DNA of 64,000 nucleotides from Crocinitomix sp. (GCA_013138735.1 WTCE01000082.1:18305-82304); one strand, 5' to 3'; counted from the first letter of the stretch, positions 1-9,877 are shown. Translations and numbers: made by a program. The notes: a model not told the origin generated them from the sequence alone.

Positions 1-1
1 C

Positions 2-973
2 ACAGGTGCTGAAGCGGTTGAAAATGCGATTAAAATCGCGAGACAAGCTACGGGGAAACAAGCTGTTTTGTGTTATACAGGTGCTTATCATGGAAGAACA
101 ATGATGGCCATGACGTTGACTAGCAAGATTGATTATAAAATTGGTTGTGGTCCTTTTTCTCCAGAGGTGTATCGTCTTCCTTTTCCAAATTTTTATCGTT
201 ATGGGATGGGTAGAGATATGGATGAATTCGTAGATTGGGAATTAAAACGCTTACGCGAAAGTGGGCGTAATTTGGTTGACCCAAATAGTCTTGCGGCTAT
301 AATCATTGAACCTGTTCAAGGTGAAGGCGGATTTAATCCAACCCCAAAAAAATACATGGAGGGCTTGCGCGATTTTTGTGATGAATATGGTATTATGCTT
401 ATTGTGGATGAAGTACAAAGTGGATTCGCAAGAACGGGTAAATGGTCAAGTTGGCAACATTACGATATTGTACCAGATATTAGTACATATGCCAAATCAA
501 TGGGTTCTGGAATGCCAATAGCAGCAGTTGTTGGAAAAGCAGATATAATGGATGCCGCTGCAGCTGGAACTATTGGAGGAACCTATATTGGTAGCCCATT
601 GAGTTGTGTTGCATCATTGGCAACCATTAAATATATGGAGGATATTGATCTCAATTCAAGAGGGACAGAAGTTGGAAATATTATTCGTGATCGCTTCCTT
701 AAAATGCAAGCTAATCATCCCGGAATTGGAGATATTAGAGGCATTGGAGCAATGATTGGCGTTGAATTTGTTAAAAATGGTGATCCAAGACAGCCTAATA
801 CCGAATTATGCTCAGCAATTGTGAAAAATTGTTCTAAAAAAGGATTGATCCTCTTAAGTGCTGGGACTTATAAAAATGTAATTCGGGTTTTATGCCCACT
901 TGTAATTACAGACGAGCTGTTGAATCAAGGTTTAGATATTATTGAAGAAGAAATCAAAACATTAACGAAATAA
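2..973 (+). CDS. Class III (omega) aminotransferase, 5' truncated
   Basis: PLP-dependent fold-type I aminotransferase that would move an amino group from an omega-amine (GABA, putrescine or acylated-diamine type substrates) to a keto acid in the cytoplasm. The frame is open from base 2, so the true start lies upstream of the window; the first residues TGAEAVENAI are already inside the conserved domain. Visible motifs are AYHGRT, the cofactor-binding IVDEVQSGFARTG, and AKSMGSGMP, whose lysine (codon 494-496) is the expected Schiff-base residue. The stop lies 4 bases before the nitrilase gene, so it is the first visible gene of a six-gene operon containing a decarboxylase and a semialdehyde dehydrogenase. 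That context favours an aminoaldehyde-forming role. The exact substrate cannot be read from sequence. Confidence 0.9.
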   Translation, partial: TGAEAVENAIKIARQATGKQAVLCYTGAYHGRTMMAMTLTSKIDYKIGCGPFSPEVYRLPFPNFYRYGMGRDMDEFVDWELKRLRESGRNLVDPNSLAAIIIEPVQGEGGFNPTPKKYMEGLRDFCDEYGIMLIVDEVQSGFARTGKWSSWQHYDIVPDISTYAKSMGSGMPIAAVVGKADIMDAAAAGTIGGTYIGSPLSCVASLATIKYMEDIDLNSRGTEVGNIIRDRFLKMQANHPGIGDIRGIGAMIGVEFVKNGDPRQPNTELCSAIVKNCSKKGLILLSAGTYKNVIRVLCPLVITDELLNQGLDIIEEEIKTLTK

Positions 974-977
974 ATAT

Positions 978-1916
978 ATGAAGCCATTTGCAATTGCAGG
1001 AATACAAATGAAAATCTCGGCTGTTGTGCCGAACATTAAGCTCATGAAATTGAAGCTGGATATTACTATGAACCTTTACCCATGGGTAGAGATGGTAGTG
1101 TTTAGTGAATTGTGTGCCTACGGCCCTCTAACTTATGCCGCACAAGAACTACCTTGCGACTTTGAAAAAGAAATGCAGGAGGCGGCAAAAAAACATAAAG
1201 TTTGGATCATACCAGGTTCTGTTTTCGAAAAAAGAGATGGCAAGATATTCAATACGGCTAGTGTCATTAATCCCCAAGGAGAAGTGATTAAACGCTATAG
1301 TAAAATGTTTCCTTTTTATCCTTATGAGGCTGGAGTTACGCCTGGCCATGATTTTTGTACATTTGATGTTCCTGGTGTAGCACGCTTTGGTTTATCAATC
1401 TGCTATGATATGTGGTTTCCAGAAACCATAAGAACACTGGCTGTAATGGGAGCAGAAGTTATTCTGCACCCAACTATGACAGGGACAATTGATCGCGATA
1501 TTGAACTTTCAATTTCTCGAGCAATGGCAGCAGTAAACCAATGTTATTTCTTTGATGTGAACGGATTAGATACCGGCGGAAGTGGGCGATCTATTGTTTG
1601 TGGTCCTGATGGAAGAGTGCTACATCAAGCAGGAGAAGCAGAAGAGATTTTTCCGATAGAATTGGATATCGAACGGGTAAGAAGAAGTCGCGAATTAGGA
1701 GTGTTGCGTTTAGGTCAACCGTTGAAGAGTTTTAGAGATCATTTAGGTGATTTTTCAATCTATCATCCAGATGCAAAACTTCCTTATTTGGAATCTCTCG
1801 GATCATTAATTAAACCAGCTCGATTAGACACATTGGCGGAGCTTAAGATAGAAGAAGAAAAACTCCACACTCCTTCTCCGGCTTTTCCAACTACATTTAA
1901 GGGTGGCGAATTATAA
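978..1916 (+). CDS. Nitrilase-superfamily carbon-nitrogen hydrolase (amidase)
   Basis: A 312-residue cytoplasmic amidase or carbamoylase of the nitrilase superfamily. The Glu-Lys-Cys triad is visible: Glu44 in FSELCAYG, Lys109 in YSKMFPFYP and Cys142 in LSICYDMWFPE. It follows the aminotransferase by 4 bases and precedes a VOC gene by 12 bases. In a pathway with a decarboxylase, a ligase and a semialdehyde dehydrogenase, a natural job is to release an acyl group or carbamoyl from an acylated amine or amino acid. N-carbamoylputrescine amidase is a family member with a comparable role, but no agmatine deiminase is in view. The specific substrate is inference. Confidence 0.85.
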   Translation: MKPFAIAGIQMKISAVVPNIKLMKLKLDITMNLYPWVEMVVFSELCAYGPLTYAAQELPCDFEKEMQEAAKKHKVWIIPGSVFEKRDGKIFNTASVINPQGEVIKRYSKMFPFYPYEAGVTPGHDFCTFDVPGVARFGLSICYDMWFPETIRTLAVMGAEVILHPTMTGTIDRDIELSISRAMAAVNQCYFFDVNGLDTGGSGRSIVCGPDGRVLHQAGEAEEIFPIELDIERVRRSRELGVLRLGQPLKSFRDHLGDFSIYHPDAKLPYLESLGSLIKPARLDTLAELKIEEEKLHTPSPAFPTTFKGGEL

Positions 1917-1928
1917 TAAAAATCAATT

Positions 1929-2333
1929 ATGGGATCAAATACAAGCAAAAAAAGAAAGCAAACCAATTTGAAGGATTTTGTTAGTTGGTTTGAAATTCCA
2001 GCAATTAATATTGAACAAGCGGTGCGTTTTTACAATCATATTTATTCAATTGATATGGAAACTTATGCCAGTAACCAACATACCATGGCCATTTTTCCGG
2101 CTAATGGTGGAATTGGAGGAGCGATTGTTGCAGGCCCAGGTTCTGTACCAAACGAAAACGGACCATTAGTTTACCTAAACGGTGGTGCTGATCTGAATAA
2201 TGTTCTCAATAAAGTTGAGGATGCTGGTGGACGAGTCATTATGCAAAAAACGTTAATTAACGAAAATGATGGTTATTTTGGTATTTTCATTGATTCTGAA
2301 GGAAATAAACTAGCTATTCATTCAAAAACATAA
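1929..2333 (+). CDS. VOC-superfamily (glyoxalase/bleomycin-resistance fold) protein
   Basis: A 134-residue protein with the beta-alpha-beta-beta-beta pattern of vicinal-oxygen-chelate proteins. Residues 20-75 contain FEIPAINIEQAVRFYNHIY, and the C-terminal half ends with FGIFIDSEGNKLAIHS, a typical VOC ending. Such proteins bind a divalent metal and act on small carbonyl or other small substrates, or simply bind them. It lies inside the amine operon (12 bases after the amidase, 3 bases before the decarboxylase). It may process or detoxify a reactive aldehyde intermediate, which is inference only. Confidence 0.75.
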   Translation: MGSNTSKKRKQTNLKDFVSWFEIPAINIEQAVRFYNHIYSIDMETYASNQHTMAIFPANGGIGGAIVAGPGSVPNENGPLVYLNGGADLNNVLNKVEDAGGRVIMQKTLINENDGYFGIFIDSEGNKLAIHSKT

Positions 2334-2336
2334 AGT

Positions 2337-5090
2337 GTGCCAGTAAAAAAGCAAATTAGTACTCCGTATTATAACATTGGTCAACTCAGGGTTGATTATT
2401 GGAATGAATTGAAAGATCGAACAGGTGAATTATCGCGATCAGATAAAGGGACTTCAGTAGAAAAAAACTGTATTCATTCAATCAATAATCTCCTACAAGA
2501 TTTGGAAAGTGTGGAGTGCTTTTTCGCTTTTCCAGGCATATCTCGTTTGGCAAAACTGAAAAAGGCATTAGATAGAGATGAATTTACAGCATTAGCTAAT
2601 TGCACGGCTGATACCACGCGCGAATTAGTGAGCGATACTTATCGCAGTCATCCCGATTTTTTGGAAGAGGATGTGAATAGTATGGAGTTGGTTGAGGAGC
2701 AAGAGCGAAAAGATAGTGTACGCAAAAATTATTTTGAAGTGCTTTTTGTTGAAGACATGTCTGATCATGAAGAACGTCATTTGAAACGGAAAATTAGTGA
2801 AATTAGAGAGCCCAATGAACAGTTCACCTATGGTATCGTGGTTCAACGATCAGTACAGGATGCTTTAATAGCACTTTCATTTAATCACAATATTCAAGCT
2901 GTTATCATTCGCTATGCGCCGCCGTATCGGTCAAATGCAATTTCTCCATTAATAGAGCCTTACGTAGAGGATTTATTAAATTTAGATTTAACAGAACAGC
3001 CAGACAAATTTTTAGGACCGATATTAGGCCGATTAGCGCATGAATTTAGACCAGAATTGGATACTTATTATGTAACTGATACAGCGCTTTCTGATTTAAA
3101 GGATAGTACAATAAAATCCTTTAAACGAATTTTTTACCGAAGCGAAGATTTGCAAGAAATACACCTCACTATTATGCGTGGAATTTCTGAACGATATGAA
3201 ACACCATTTTTCTCGGCATTAAAAGATTATAGTAAAAAACCAACTGGCGTCTTTCATGCTATGCCAATTTCAAGAGGTAACTCTGTATTCAAGTCAAGAT
3301 GGATTAATGATTTTGGTGAATTTTACGGGCGAAACATGTTTCTTGCCGAAACTTCTGCCACAACTGGTGGATTGGATTCCTTGCTGCAGCCAACAGGGCC
3401 GCTTAAAAAAGCACAGGAAATGGCACGTGATGCCTATGGATCACAACATACTTTTTTTGTAACAAACGGTACATCAACTTCAAACAAAATAGTAATGCAA
3501 GCCTTGGTAAAACCTGGCGACGTTGTGTTAATTGACCGTGACTGTCATAAATCGCATCATTACGGTATTGTCTTGTCGGGTGCTTATCCGGTTTACTTGG
3601 ATTCTTACCCGATTGAAAAATACTCAATGTATGGTGCAGTGCCAATTGAACAAATTAAGGAAAAACTAATCGATTTAAAGACAGCAGGAAGATTAGATAA
3701 AGTTAAAATGTTGCTCCTTACCAACTGTACCTTTGACGGAATGGTTTATAACGTTGAGCGCGTCATGCAAGAGGTTTTAGCCATTAAACCAGACATGGTT
3801 TTCTTGTGGGATGAGGCTTGGTTTGCCTTTGCAGGATTCACTTATACGTATAAGCAACGAACTGGAATGTTTTGCGCTAAAAAACTATTAGAACGCTATC
3901 AAAGTGATGCTTATCGAGCAGAATATGAGAAACATATCAAGGCATTAAAGGCGAATGAAATATCAACTTTACCTGATCCCGATTTGGTGAGAATTCGCGT
4001 TTATTCAACGCAAAGCACGCATAAAACATTGAGTAGTTTCAGACAAGGTTCTATGATTCATATTTTTGATGAAGACTTTCGTAGAAAAAGTGAAAGCACC
4101 TTCCTTGAAGCCTATATGACGCATACATCAACCTCTCCAAATTACCAAATGTTAGCTTCATTGGATGTGGGACGAAGACAAGTGCAATTTGAAGGCTTTG
4201 AATTGGTTGAAAAAAGTATTGAGTTGGCAATGATTTTACGCGCCAAGATAAATGATAACCCACAATTGAATAAATATTTTGACGTGCTAACGGTGCACGA
4301 TTTTATCCCAGATGAATATCGCGAAACGGGCTTGGCAGAATACTATGACAAAAAAGAGGGGTGGAATCGGATGGATGACGCTTGGGAAAAAGATGAGTTT
4401 GTACTTGATCCAACAAAAATTACCTTGCACATTGGTCGTACCGGAATAGATGGGGATATGTTTAAGAATAAATTTTTAATGGATAAATTCAACATCCAAA
4501 TCAATAAAACGTCTCGTAATTCTGTTCTTTTCATGACTAACATAGGAACAACACGAGGAAGTATTACTTATTTGACCAATGCGTTACTCCAAATTGCAGA
4601 CGAGTTGGATGAAAAGTTAAAATCGTTGAATCAACACGAAACTGAAATTCATAAAAAACGAATTCATTCATTAACTAAAGATGTGCCACCATTGCCAGAC
4701 TTTAGTCATTTCCATCATTCATTTCAAGCAGTTCCAGGTGTGCCCGGGGGAGATATGCGCGAAGCTTATTTCTTGGCTTATAATGAGGATAATTATGAAT
4801 ACATTCCGCTATTGGATTGCCATAAAGTAATGAAAAAGGGGAAAGTATTGGTTGCCTCATCCTTTGTGATTCCTTATCCACCAGGATTTCCAGTTCTTGT
4901 GCCAGGTCAAGTTGTGAGTAAAGAAATTATTGCCTTTATGCTCGCTCTTGATGTTTCCGAAATTCATGGATACAGATCAGATCTTGGATTGCGCGTTTTT
5001 AAAGAAAGCGTATTGGATCGTCAAAAAACAATGACCTCAATGGGAGCTATGAGCGCTGGAGCAAAAAAAATAGACTTAAATAAAAATTAA
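2337..5090 (+). CDS. Orn/Lys/Arg-type PLP decarboxylase, long form
   Basis: A 917-residue fold-type I basic amino-acid decarboxylase, expected to convert lysine, ornithine or arginine to cadaverine, putrescine or agmatine. The N-terminal ~290 residues include a response-regulator-like wing domain (around FEVLFVEDMSDHEERH). The PLP core contains TSNKIVMQALVKPGDVVLIDRDCHKS, written here only to mark the start of the core, and DEAWFAF. The Schiff-base lysine is Lys563 in STHKTLSS. The C-terminal domain has PPLPDFSHF and YPPGFPVLVPG. It is clearly longer than the roughly 710-760 residues of enterobacterial inducible decarboxylases, with the extra length in the N-terminal region. The start is GTG at 2337, only 3 bases after the VOC stop. 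The substrate is not determined by sequence. Confidence 0.9.
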   Translation: MPVKKQISTPYYNIGQLRVDYWNELKDRTGELSRSDKGTSVEKNCIHSINNLLQDLESVECFFAFPGISRLAKLKKALDRDEFTALANCTADTTRELVSDTYRSHPDFLEEDVNSMELVEEQERKDSVRKNYFEVLFVEDMSDHEERHLKRKISEIREPNEQFTYGIVVQRSVQDALIALSFNHNIQAVIIRYAPPYRSNAISPLIEPYVEDLLNLDLTEQPDKFLGPILGRLAHEFRPELDTYYVTDTALSDLKDSTIKSFKRIFYRSEDLQEIHLTIMRGISERYETPFFSALKDYSKKPTGVFHAMPISRGNSVFKSRWINDFGEFYGRNMFLAETSATTGGLDSLLQPTGPLKKAQEMARDAYGSQHTFFVTNGTSTSNKIVMQALVKPGDVVLIDRDCHKSHHYGIVLSGAYPVYLDSYPIEKYSMYGAVPIEQIKEKLIDLKTAGRLDKVKMLLLTNCTFDGMVYNVERVMQEVLAIKPDMVFLWDEAWFAFAGFTYTYKQRTGMFCAKKLLERYQSDAYRAEYEKHIKALKANEISTLPDPDLVRIRVYSTQSTHKTLSSFRQGSMIHIFDEDFRRKSESTFLEAYMTHTSTSPNYQMLASLDVGRRQVQFEGFELVEKSIELAMILRAKINDNPQLNKYFDVLTVHDFIPDEYRETGLAEYYDKKEGWNRMDDAWEKDEFVLDPTKITLHIGRTGIDGDMFKNKFLMDKFNIQINKTSRNSVLFMTNIGTTRGSITYLTNALLQIADELDEKLKSLNQHETEIHKKRIHSLTKDVPPLPDFSHFHHSFQAVPGVPGGDMREAYFLAYNEDNYEYIPLLDCHKVMKKGKVLVASSFVIPYPPGFPVLVPGQVVSKEIIAFMLALDVSEIHGYRSDLGLRVFKESVLDRQKTMTSMGAMSAGAKKIDLNKN

Positions 5091-5100
5091 AACCTAACAC

Positions 5101-6576
5101 ATGACAAAGAAGAAAAATAAAAAATTTGAATTAAACGGTATCGCTGATATTAGAAGATTTTTCTATAAAAATGAAATGCCGATTTACTTTATTAGTGCTA
5201 CAAATTTTAACCTTTTAGGAGCGGATGAGTGGATAAAGGGTTTTAAATATATCAGTTATATTGAATGTTTTGATGGATTGCATCCCAATGTGTTTTCTCC
5301 GCAAGAAGAAATTCCACATGATGAATTCGAAAGCATTGAGGACATCAATAATTACCTTTTACAGCATCCCGAAGTGCAAGCCTATTTAAAAACACGTTCA
5401 AAAGGGAAGAAAGCTGGTAAAGTAATGTTTTTGATGTTTGATGAGAAAACAGAAAAATTAGCTAAAAAAGCTGGATTAGAAGTCATGTTTCCATCCGCTA
5501 AAATGCGGACTTACATGGATAATAAAGTTAATACGAATCGCATTGCTGAAAAAGCAGGTGTAGCTTGTGTTCCATATGTACTTACTCCAGTAAAAAATTA
5601 TGCGCATCTCTGCAAAGTTTCAAAAGAATTGGGAACTGATTTAGTGATTCAAACACCTTATGGTGATTCGGGTCATACAACATTTTTTATTACAAATGAA
5701 GAAGAATTCCAAAAGTATGAAGCGGAGATTGTAAAGGAGAAGGAAGTTAAAGTAATGAAACGAATCAATTGTAAAGGTTCAGCAGTTGAGGCTTGTGTAA
5801 CACGCCACGGAACAATTGTAGCACCTTTAATGACTGAATTGGTTGGTTTTAAAGAAATGACGCCTTACAAAGGTGGTTGGTGTGGAAATGAAATCTATCC
5901 AGATGCATTTACGCCTTCAATACGCAAGAAAGCGGCAAAATATACGCAGCTATTTGGAAATCAATTGAGAGAAGAAGGTTATAAAGGTTATTTCGAATTG
6001 GATTTCTTGATTGATCAAGACAATGGAGAAATTTATTTAGGAGAATTAAATCCGCGTGTAACAGGAGCTAGTTCTATTACAAACCATGCTGTTTTTGCCT
6101 TGGCAGATGCGCCTTTATTCATGTTCCACATTTTAGAATGGATGGATGTGGATTATAAATTGAATATAAACGCACTAAACAAACGCTGGGCGAGACAAGA
6201 AAATATTGATAGTTGGAGTCAATTGATCGTAAAACATACGGCTGATACAGTAGAGTTTGTAACACAAGCACCAAAATCAGGGATTTGGAAAATGTTTGAT
6301 AATGGACATATCCAATTTGACCGTATGGATACGCACAGAAGAGCTGTTGAAACTGAAAATGAAGCTTTCTTCCTTCGTATTACAAGTGAAGGTGATCACC
6401 TTTATGAAGGAGCTGACATGGGGATTATAGTATCTCGTGGAAGAATGATGACAGATGATTTTGAGTTAACCGATCGTGCAAGAAATTGGATTAAAGGAAT
6501 TCAGACTAATTACACGTCCCATATCATCCAAGACAAACGTGAAAAAATTGTCTTGTCAGCAAGTTTAATGAAGTAG
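5101..6576 (+). CDS. ATP-grasp ligase of unknown substrate
   Basis: A 491-residue protein with an ATP-grasp core at residues ~130-340. The nucleotide-binding region is VIQTPYGDSGHTTFFI and the metal-binding region is GYFELDFLIDQDNGEIYLGELNPRVTG. It lacks a biotin carboxylase C-terminal domain and any biotin carrier partner, so names such as biotin carboxylase would be misleading. ATP-grasp enzymes of this shape join a carboxylate to an amine through an acyl-phosphate. Placed directly after an amino-acid decarboxylase (10-base gap) and before an aldehyde dehydrogenase, it could acylate the amine product, as gamma-glutamylputrescine synthetase does in the Puu pathway with an unrelated fold. That role is inference. 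Confidence 0.8.
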   Translation: MTKKKNKKFELNGIADIRRFFYKNEMPIYFISATNFNLLGADEWIKGFKYISYIECFDGLHPNVFSPQEEIPHDEFESIEDINNYLLQHPEVQAYLKTRSKGKKAGKVMFLMFDEKTEKLAKKAGLEVMFPSAKMRTYMDNKVNTNRIAEKAGVACVPYVLTPVKNYAHLCKVSKELGTDLVIQTPYGDSGHTTFFITNEEEFQKYEAEIVKEKEVKVMKRINCKGSAVEACVTRHGTIVAPLMTELVGFKEMTPYKGGWCGNEIYPDAFTPSIRKKAAKYTQLFGNQLREEGYKGYFELDFLIDQDNGEIYLGELNPRVTGASSITNHAVFALADAPLFMFHILEWMDVDYKLNINALNKRWARQENIDSWSQLIVKHTADTVEFVTQAPKSGIWKMFDNGHIQFDRMDTHRRAVETENEAFFLRITSEGDHLYEGADMGIIVSRGRMMTDDFELTDRARNWIKGIQTNYTSHIIQDKREKIVLSASLMK

Positions 6577-6639
6577 TTTAAACGGGGGGAATAATAAAAA
6601 AAAGATGTGCTGCTCATAAGGGTAGCCTTAAAATATCAT

Positions 6640-7995
6640 ATGGAATTTAAAAGTATCAATCCTTATAACGGAGAAGAAGTTGGGAACTATTCGGGCATTA
6701 GTACTGCTGAATTAGATTCTAAATTAGCATTGGCAAATAGCAGTTTTCAAACTTGGAAGAAAGTGCCATTAGAGGAGCGCGCGCAACTCATGATAAAAGC
6801 AGGTCAAGTATTGCGTGACAATGTGGAGGAATATGCCAACATGATTACGCTGGAAATGGGGAAACCTTTAAGCGAATCACGCGGTGAGGTAAATAAATGT
6901 GCCTGGGTTTGTGATTATTATGCTGAAAATGCTGCAGCGTTTCTGAGCAATGAAGTCATTAAAACAGATGCGCAACAAAGTTTTGTGCGGCATGATCCTA
7001 TTGGAGCAGTATTGGCAATTATGCCTTGGAATTATCCTTTTTGGCAAGTGTTTAGATATGCCGCCCCAACTTTACTTTCGGGTAATACAGGATTATTGAA
7101 ACATGCGCCGAATGTTTTTGGCTGTGCCGAATTAATGGAAGAAGTTTTTCTTAAAGCCGGTTTTCCAAAAGGCGTATTTCAAAACCTCATTGTGCATCAC
7201 GACACAACAGAGCATATTATTGCGCATGATGCCGTGCAAGCCGTTACATTAACGGGGAGCGAACGAGCAGGTTCTGCAGTAGCAGCAATTGCAGGTAAAT
7301 ATATTAAAAAAGCCGTGCTAGAATTGGGCGGAAATAATGCCTTTATTGTTTGGGCAGATGCTGATATTGACGCAGCAGTGAAAATTGCCATAGTGTCGCG
7401 AATGGGGAATTGTGGACAAAGTTGTATTGCTGCAAAACGATTCATTTTGGTAGAAGAAATTTATGATGAGTTTGTTGAAAAATTCACCAATGCTGTACGT
7501 CAGTTAAATGATGGTAACCCTTTGGAAGACGGTACACAAGTTGGACCAATGGCAAGAAAAGATTTAGCAGATGAATTACACCGTCAAGTGCATGAATCAG
7601 TTGATCAAGGAGCCGAATTATTATTGGGTGGTCAACAAAGAAACTGCTATCATGAGCCTACCGTTTTGGGTAATGTGACAGCAAATATGCCTGCTTTTAA
7701 AGAAGAAACTTTTGGTCCTTTAGCCGCAATGATAAAAGTGAAAGATGAAGCAGAAGCGTTCCGTCTTTCAGAACAATCGCGCTATGGTTTGGGAGTAACT
7801 GTGTGTACTACTAATACTGAAAAAGCTTTAGAAATGGCTACTGAGGTAAGTGATGGTGCCTACTTTATCAATGAATTAGTAAAGTCGGATCCTAGATTAC
7901 CTTTTGGCGGAACCAAATATTCAGGTTATGGACGTGAACTTTCTAAGGATGGAATGATGGAGTTCGTAAATCGCAAGACGGTTTATTTAAAATAG
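6640..7995 (+). CDS. NAD(P)-dependent succinate-semialdehyde-type aldehyde dehydrogenase
   Basis: A 451-residue aldehyde dehydrogenase of the Sad/GabD group that oxidises an aldehyde (succinate semialdehyde or a related omega-aminoaldehyde) to the acid. Visible catalytic parts are the oxyanion Asn in MPWNYPFWQ, Glu228 in LELGGNN and Cys262 in GNCGQSC. The chosen start is the ATG at 6640 (MEFKSINPYNGEE), matching where family members begin; an upstream in-frame GTG adds 11 residues with no similarity. It is the last gene of the operon, 63 bases after the ATP-grasp gene. It pairs logically with the class III aminotransferase at the operon's start. Confidence 0.92.
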   Translation: MEFKSINPYNGEEVGNYSGISTAELDSKLALANSSFQTWKKVPLEERAQLMIKAGQVLRDNVEEYANMITLEMGKPLSESRGEVNKCAWVCDYYAENAAAFLSNEVIKTDAQQSFVRHDPIGAVLAIMPWNYPFWQVFRYAAPTLLSGNTGLLKHAPNVFGCAELMEEVFLKAGFPKGVFQNLIVHHDTTEHIIAHDAVQAVTLTGSERAGSAVAAIAGKYIKKAVLELGGNNAFIVWADADIDAAVKIAIVSRMGNCGQSCIAAKRFILVEEIYDEFVEKFTNAVRQLNDGNPLEDGTQVGPMARKDLADELHRQVHESVDQGAELLLGGQQRNCYHEPTVLGNVTANMPAFKEETFGPLAAMIKVKDEAEAFRLSEQSRYGLGVTVCTTNTEKALEMATEVSDGAYFINELVKSDPRLPFGGTKYSGYGRELSKDGMMEFVNRKTVYLK

Positions 7996-8146
7996 TTGCT
8001 ATTAAGAGTAGTACTTACTTGGCATTCAGATAACAAAAACGCAACGTAACGTGCGGAAATTGCTGATAAATTTTAGCAATACGAACTTGATTCCTGTAAA
8101 AACAGCTATTTTTATGATTCGCCCAATCAAGTTAAATACCTGCGTC

Positions 8147-9877
8147 ATGAATCGAGCAATTTCTGTGTGCCTTTTTATTCTTTTATTTGTTAGCTGTCAA
8201 GAGACTTCTAATAATGATGCGATTGAAGATATTCCTGTGACATTACCTGATCCTATAAAGGACGGTCCTTTTGACTTGTCAACAATAGCGCAAAATTGGG
8301 TGCAATTAACGGTGTTATATGGTGACTCAGTTCTTCTAACAGCTGGAGACGAGGTCTTTACATACCGTTTTGAGCCATTGGCTGGTGGTTGGAAATTAGT
8401 TGAACAATCGGAGTATGAGGCATCTGACATGTTTGTAAAGTCAGCTGAATTGAAGGATGGCAATCTTTTACTTGATTTAGATGCAAGTGCAATGGGGTAT
8501 GATGCTGACGAAGAATTTATCATGAGTCTTCTAAATTATAGTAACGAAGCCACTACAATTGTTTGGCAATGCGCGGACTATGAACCCCGTATTTTTGTCA
8601 ACGAAAAAGGAGCGGCCAATTACAAAGAATATAAGAACCATTGCTACGATCATAATGTTTATTGCCCATTGGAAAATCCAAATTTTGGAAAAACGCAAGA
8701 TATCCCAAAAGAGCAACTCATTCTACCAGGTAGGAGTGTCGGAAAGATTACTTATTTAACGGATAAAGAGGCGTTGAATTCAATTTTTAAAGGTAATCGA
8801 TTTGAATTTGATGCTTCTAATCGCGATTGGCCTATCACGCATGTTATAAAGGACAATGATGTTGATATCGCAGTTACATGGAACGAAAACAAGCAATTGC
8901 CTTATTCAATCACTATCTCTGGAGAAAATTCTAACTATAAAACCAAGGAGGGAATTGGTATTGGAAGTAGCATAGAGGATGTAGAAACTGCATTTTGGTC
9001 CTTATTTTATATCAGTGGTTTTGAAATTGATAACGAAATTCAAGGAAAACTTGGGAAATGGAACAATCCTGATCATGACCAAATTTCTTTCAAATTCAAG
9101 ATGACAGAGGATTTGCCACAAGAAGAATATGAAGAAATAATGGGGAGTGAGTTGATTGCTTCAAATCATTATTTGCTTCGGAAAGCAGGTTTGGTTGTTG
9201 AGGCAATAACCATATACTTTACCGATCCTCAAAACATTGGCGAAAAAATATATGACAAAAAGGAACTGCTAATTTTTGACAATAAAGCTTTTTATAAGGG
9301 CGAAAAACTATATGACGGAACTGAAGATTTGTTAGCATTGATTGAGGCCGAGTATTCAGAAGATTGTCCCGTCGATTATATGTATGACTATAATCCTTTA
9401 TCACTGGTTGGTGATTTTTTGAGTTATGAATTAAATGAATATGGATCAATCGCGTGCGGCTATTCAGGGCAATCGGTCGCGGTGAACACGATTAATTATA
9501 AAACAAAAAAAGCAGTCGCAATTGATGACGTTTTTACAACTGAGTCAATATTAACTGCTCTAAAAAATGATTCTTGGATTCTAGGTCAGGCAGAGATGTA
9601 TGAAGAGGATTTGGGTTCTTATGATTCAATTGATGAATTGCTCTCCTTTGTAGAAGATTTGCATGTTGATATCGAAAAAGAAAATTTTACGATTAAAAAG
9701 TTTAAAGATGGTGGCAACCTTGTAGAGGTTCAATTAGTTGGTTTTAAAACGAATCCATCAATGCCCATTGAAAAAGTAGTTTTGGGTTTAACATTAGAGC
9801 CATTAGATAAGGATTTAGCTAAACGTTCATCATTTCTATTAGGAACCTTCAATAGTTTTATTTACAAAAAACATTAA
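8147..9877 (+). CDS. Large lipoprotein of unknown function
   Basis: A 576-residue predicted lipoprotein. The ATG at 8147 gives a clean signal peptide (MNRAISVCLFILLFVSC) with the lipobox Cys at residue 17; starts further upstream would bury it. The acidic mature protein shows no domain I recognise. It has two regions rich in beta-strand-like alternation, and residues ~430-570 (from YNPLSLVGDFLSYE) look like a separate globular domain. It is followed after 1 base by a small two-helix membrane protein and the two are probably co-transcribed. It is likely anchored in the outer or inner membrane facing the periplasm. Confidence 0.7.
   Translation: MNRAISVCLFILLFVSCQETSNNDAIEDIPVTLPDPIKDGPFDLSTIAQNWVQLTVLYGDSVLLTAGDEVFTYRFEPLAGGWKLVEQSEYEASDMFVKSAELKDGNLLLDLDASAMGYDADEEFIMSLLNYSNEATTIVWQCADYEPRIFVNEKGAANYKEYKNHCYDHNVYCPLENPNFGKTQDIPKEQLILPGRSVGKITYLTDKEALNSIFKGNRFEFDASNRDWPITHVIKDNDVDIAVTWNENKQLPYSITISGENSNYKTKEGIGIGSSIEDVETAFWSLFYISGFEIDNEIQGKLGKWNNPDHDQISFKFKMTEDLPQEEYEEIMGSELIASNHYLLRKAGLVVEAITIYFTDPQNIGEKIYDKKELLIFDNKAFYKGEKLYDGTEDLLALIEAEYSEDCPVDYMYDYNPLSLVGDFLSYELNEYGSIACGYSGQSVAVNTINYKTKKAVAIDDVFTTESILTALKNDSWILGQAEMYEEDLGSYDSIDELLSFVEDLHVDIEKENFTIKKFKDGGNLVEVQLVGFKTNPSMPIEKVVLGLTLEPLDKDLAKRSSFLLGTFNSFIYKKH

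Noticed and set aside
5101..6576. Biotin carboxylase
   Set aside because: Only the ATP-grasp part is present; the biotin-carboxylase C-terminal domain and a biotin carrier are absent.
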